Positions 12,823-14,332 of a DNA stretch of 14,332 bases are shown piece by piece (within the stretch, counting starts at the first letter, position 1; each line of letters begins with the position of its first letter). The position numbers and the translations under genes were made by a program. The stretch covers positions 1 through 14,332 of the forward strand of contig SHYF01000025.1 in the NCBI GenBank assembly GCA_009692985.1. The letters are read 5' to 3'. The DNA is from Dehalococcoidia bacterium. GTDB taxonomy: Bacteria > Chloroflexota > Dehalococcoidia > Lucifugimonadales > SHYF01. A model generated the notes under the pieces. It was not told the DNA's origin and made no database searches. It was given only the letters and a program-made list of their open reading frames with translations.

Positions 12823-13445
12823 TGGCACGTAATTGGCTGCTTCTTACTCTGCTTCTGCTCTCGCCGTTGCTACTGCTTGCGTGCGGCATCGTTCCTACAC
12901 CCACGCCAACGTCCGTGCCGGAGTTTACGCTAACCGTACAGTATAAGGAGGCTTTCCCCATGACCATTGACGCCACCAAGCAGTATGTCGCCACCCTGCG
13001 CACGGATAAGGGCGACATAGTTATAGAGTTGAACGCCAAGAAGGCGCCCATAACGGTCAACAACTTTGTGAACCTGGCGCAGCGAGGGTACTACAACAAC
13101 ACGACATTCCATCGTGTTCTCCCAGACTTCATGGCCCAGGGCGGCGATCCCACGGGGAGCGGCAGCGGCGGCCCCGGCTACACCATAGCCGACGAGTTCA
13201 CAGACCTGACTCACGAGCTAGGCGTCATCTCCATGGCCAACACTGGGCAGCCACACACCGGCGGAAGCCAGTTCTTCATCACCTACGTACCCACGCCCCA
13301 CCTGAACGGCAAGCATACTGTGTTTGGGAAGGTGACAAAGGGCATGGACGTGGTGAAGGCGCTGAACCCCAGGGACCCCAGCCGGAACCCAGGGTTCCCA
13401 GGTAGCAAGCTCATAGAAGTGACAATCCAGGAGCTGGCTAAGTAG
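12822..13445 (+). CDS. Cyclophilin-type peptidyl-prolyl isomerase, predicted lipoprotein
   Basis: Catalyses cis-trans isomerisation of X-Pro bonds; predicted to act outside the membrane as a lipid-anchored foldase. Residues 5-20 form a leucine-rich signal ending in the lipobox LLAC with Cys21, followed by a Pro/Thr linker (24-31). The cyclophilin domain (about 54-206) has FHRVLPDFMAQGGDPTGSGSGGPGY (96-120) with the catalytic Arg98, Phe103 and Gln106, then SMANTGQPHTGGSQFFIT (137-154) and HLNGKHTVFG (160-169), where eukaryotic forms have Trp at the first position. The ATG overlaps the leucine dehydrogenase TAA by one base, indicating translational coupling, although the functional link is unclear. 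A second in-frame ATG with an ideal ribosome site lies at 12960. Transcription probably ends in the terminator within the repeat downstream. Confidence 0.92.
   Translation: MARNWLLLTLLLLSPLLLLACGIVPTPTPTSVPEFTLTVQYKEAFPMTIDATKQYVATLRTDKGDIVIELNAKKAPITVNNFVNLAQRGYYNNTTFHRVLPDFMAQGGDPTGSGSGGPGYTIADEFTDLTHELGVISMANTGQPHTGGSQFFITYVPTPHLNGKHTVFGKVTKGMDVVKALNPRDPSRNPGFPGSKLIEVTIQELAK
12945..12962 (+). promoter_or_regulatory. Internal ribosome site and ATG inside the cyclophilin gene
   Basis: AAGGAGG (12945-12951) stands 8 nt before an in-frame ATG (12960-12962, Met47), a better ribosome site than the one at the first start. Initiation here would skip the signal and lipobox and give a 161-residue cytosolic cyclophilin. 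The codons encode Tyr-Lys-Glu-Ala in the linker, so the motif could be chance. Confidence 0.35.
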
Positions 13446-13472
13446 GCCCGTACCTCAGCAAGCTAAGGGTGC

Positions 13473-13627
13473 TAGCAGGTTGCTAACAAGGGAGAGTCCA
13501 GGGAGGGCGAAGCCCTTCCTAGCGGGGGAACTGGGGGGTGTCCCCCCAGACTTTTTCTTTCTAGCCCCCTTCCTGGCCAGGAAGGGGGCTAGGGGGATGG
13601 TCAAAGGAGTTTTTCATCACCTGCCTA
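13473..13627 (+). mobile_element. MITE-like element, copy 2 (155 bp)
   Basis: Same family and orientation as 10429-10574. The left end is TAGCAGGTTGCTAACAAG (13473-13490); the right end read inward is TAGGCAGGTGATGAAAAA (13627-13610). Hairpins in order: AGGGAGGGC-GAA-GCCCTTCCT (13500-13520, one G-U pair), CTGGGGGG-TGT-CCCCCCAG (13531-13549) and a perfect 32-nt palindrome at 13561-13592 with half-arm CTAGCCCCCTTCCTGG. It fills the convergent gap between the cyclophilin and metallopeptidase genes. Its right-hand TAG, read on the minus strand, is the stop codon of the latter. Confidence 0.75.
13531..13560 (+). terminator. Intrinsic terminator supplied by MITE-like copy 2
   Basis: The stem CTGGGGGG/CCCCCCAG (8 bp, loop TGT) is followed by ACTTTTTCTTT, a good U-rich tail. 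It lies 86 nt after the cyclophilin stop and should end the leucine dehydrogenase-cyclophilin transcript. Confidence 0.65.
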
Positions 13628-13999
13628 CCCGTACTCGGTGTGCTCTAGCTCGGCGTCAGACAGGCCAAAGTGGTGGGCTACCTCGTAGATGACCGTAACG
13701 CGAACCTCGTTGACCACGTCGGCACGGGTGGCGCAGGCCGCCTCGATGGGACGCTGGAAGATGGTGATCTTATCGGGAAGGGCCATGTCGTAGTGGGTCC
13801 GCTCGGTAAGTGGAATGCCCTGGTATAGGCCAAAGAGGTCGTGCCTGTCGTCCAGGCCAGCCTCCTCTAAATCATCCGGCCTCGGCCACTCCTCCACCAC
13901 CACGTCCACGTTGTCCATCCTCTGCCGGATAGATGGCGGAAGGCCATCCAGGGCCTTTAGCACCAGGCGTTCAAACTCCCGCAGAGAGAGACGGACCAT
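13625..13999 (-). CDS. Metallopeptidase family protein (PF06262 type) with altered zinc motif
   Basis: Small zincin-like protein of uncharacterised role; the family usually carries HExxHHFG. The 124-residue form starting at 13999 fits family length: MVRLSLREFERLVLKALDGLP (1-21), DNVDVVVEEWP (29-39), LFGLYQGIPLTER (55-67), LPDKITIFQRPIE (74-86) and EVRVTVIYEVAHHFGLSDAEL (98-118). The first zinc-ligand His is Tyr105 (TAC, one base from CAC); Glu106, His109 and Asp115 remain. It may therefore be inactive as a peptidase, or the base may be a sequencing error. The open frame continues to 14200, but those residues are translated repeat; another ATG lies at 14011. The gene sits between two inverted copies of the MITE-like family, and its TAG stop belongs to copy 2. 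Confidence 0.82.
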   Translation of the reverse strand: MVRLSLREFERLVLKALDGLPPSIRQRMDNVDVVVEEWPRPDDLEEAGLDDRHDLFGLYQGIPLTERTHYDMALPDKITIFQRPIEAACATRADVVNEVRVTVIYEVAHHFGLSDAELEHTEYG

Positions 14000-14002
14000 T
14001 CT

Positions 14003-14202
14003 ATCGACCATCCCCCTGTCCCCCTTTCCTTCGCTACGCTCAAGGACAGGCTCTGGCCAGGAAGGGGGGTGAAAGAGAAATCTGGGGGATACCCCCAGAC
14101 CCCCACCCCTTCGGCTTCCCCATTCGCTTCGCTCAGGGCTTCGGCTCACGCAGGGCAGGCTCCGGGGCTTCGCCCCACTGGACTCCTCCTTTTCAAGCAC
14201 TA
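14003..14202 (-). mobile_element. MITE-like element, copy 3, rearranged and invaded by a second repeat
   Basis: On the minus strand it starts TAGTGCTTGAAAAGGAGGAG (terminal repeat lacking CAGG), then the GGGGCGAAGCCCC hairpin, a GAGCCGAAGCCCTGAGCGAA block (second repeat), the hairpin TCTGGGGG-TAT-CCCCCAGA, and CCCTTCCTGGCCAG. At that point a second short block with TTGAGCGTAGCGAAGG interrupts the palindrome that is intact in copy 2, after which AAAGGGGGACAGGGGGATGG ends at the metallopeptidase start. The right terminal repeat is missing. It is oriented opposite to copy 2, with the gene between them. Confidence 0.65.
14071..14099 (-). terminator. Terminator-like hairpin in MITE-like copy 3, after nfo
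   Basis: Read on the minus strand, TCTGGGGG-TAT-CCCCCAGA (14099-14081) is followed by TTTCTCTTTC. It should reduce read-through from the endonuclease IV gene into the metallopeptidase gene, implying a separate promoter for the latter, within the remaining ~80 nt of repeat. The U tail is interrupted by C. Confidence 0.45.
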
Positions 14203-14210
14203 ATGGACGG

Positions 14211-14332
14211 TTACCCCCGTAGCCCAGCCCGCTGCCTCAGCTCCTTGAGTATGTCCATGTTCTTCTTGTCCGGCCCTTTATTCTCGAAGCCTGGCACCTC
14301 CAGAATGAATGGGACGTTTCGGAAGGCAGGAT
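14211..14332 (-). CDS. nfo: Endonuclease IV, C-terminal end (gene enters from beyond the window)
   Basis: Only the last 39 residues are visible. PFILEVPGFENKGPDKKNMDI matches the conserved end of endonuclease IV (apurinic/apyrimidinic endonuclease), including the Glu of LExPG that serves as a zinc ligand in the E. coli enzyme. The protein ends KELRQRAGLRG and a TAA at 14213-14211. The stop lies 8 nt before the left end of the copy 3 repeat. With a uracil-DNA glycosylase and RdgB also in the window, three genes deal with damaged bases, though they are not one operon. The short length limits certainty. Confidence 0.75.
   Translation of the reverse strand, partial: PAFRNVPFILEVPGFENKGPDKKNMDILKELRQRAGLRG

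Noticed and set aside
14000..14200. N-terminal extension of about 67 residues on the metallopeptidase protein
   Set aside because: The extension is a translation of the repeat (RSPERSEWG, PVLERSEGKG style) and the family N-terminus begins MVRLS at 13999.
1..14332. CRISPR array, phage genes, toxin-antitoxin pair or defence island
   Set aside because: No regularly spaced direct repeats, no Cas, nuclease, integrase or small toxin-like genes were seen; every sizeable supported protein has a housekeeping or transport assignment or is a lone hypothetical.

Overview
The window looks like a chromosomal stretch of an environmental bacterium of fairly high GC (about 60% by eye). The likeliest source is Chloroflexota (Dehalococcoidia/SAR202-like). 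I infer this from the style of several proteins (YkcB-type glycosyltransferase, Asp-box membrane protein, cyclophilin lipoprotein with a Pro/Thr linker, DUF2203 protein, SQR-like flavoprotein) and from intergenic spaces packed with short GC-rich hairpin repeats. No 16S gene, tRNA, phage, CRISPR or full insertion sequence is present, so the taxonomy is a guess.

Layout. 1-554 (-): 3'-truncated rdgB. 624-1504 (+): DUF2203 protein, then panD. 1751-4337 (-): YkcB-like membrane glycosyltransferase followed by a short Asp-box/three-helix membrane protein, probably one operon, convergent with panD. 4591-8652 (+): SQR-like FAD oxidoreductase and a full aconitase. 8951-10431 (+): divergent PlsY paralogue, then a family 5 uracil-DNA glycosylase. 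10755-11579 (+): TauE/SafE (TSUP) permease. 11749-13445 (+): leucine dehydrogenase and a cyclophilin lipoprotein, coupled through a TAATG overlap. 13625-13999 (-): small metallopeptidase-family protein whose HExxH reads YExxH. 14211-14332 (-): C-terminus of endonuclease IV. Most genes are housekeeping: nucleotide-pool and DNA repair (rdgB, udgB, nfo), CoA precursor supply (panD), TCA cycle (acnA), branched-chain amino acid catabolism and lipid synthesis.

The most unusual content is between the genes. A MITE-like family (146 and 155 bp in its two full copies) has near-perfect terminal inverted repeats beginning TAG, apparent TA target duplications and three internal hairpins, one of which is terminator-like. 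Two full copies and two decayed ones are visible. The terminal TAG of each full copy is also the stop codon of an adjacent gene (udgB and the metallopeptidase gene), and the metallopeptidase gene lies exactly between two inverted copies. A second small repeat is nested inside one copy, and a third 148-bp element with 9-bp terminal repeats follows acnA. I found no clear new enzymatic system; the repeat-gene interface is the best candidate for something undescribed.
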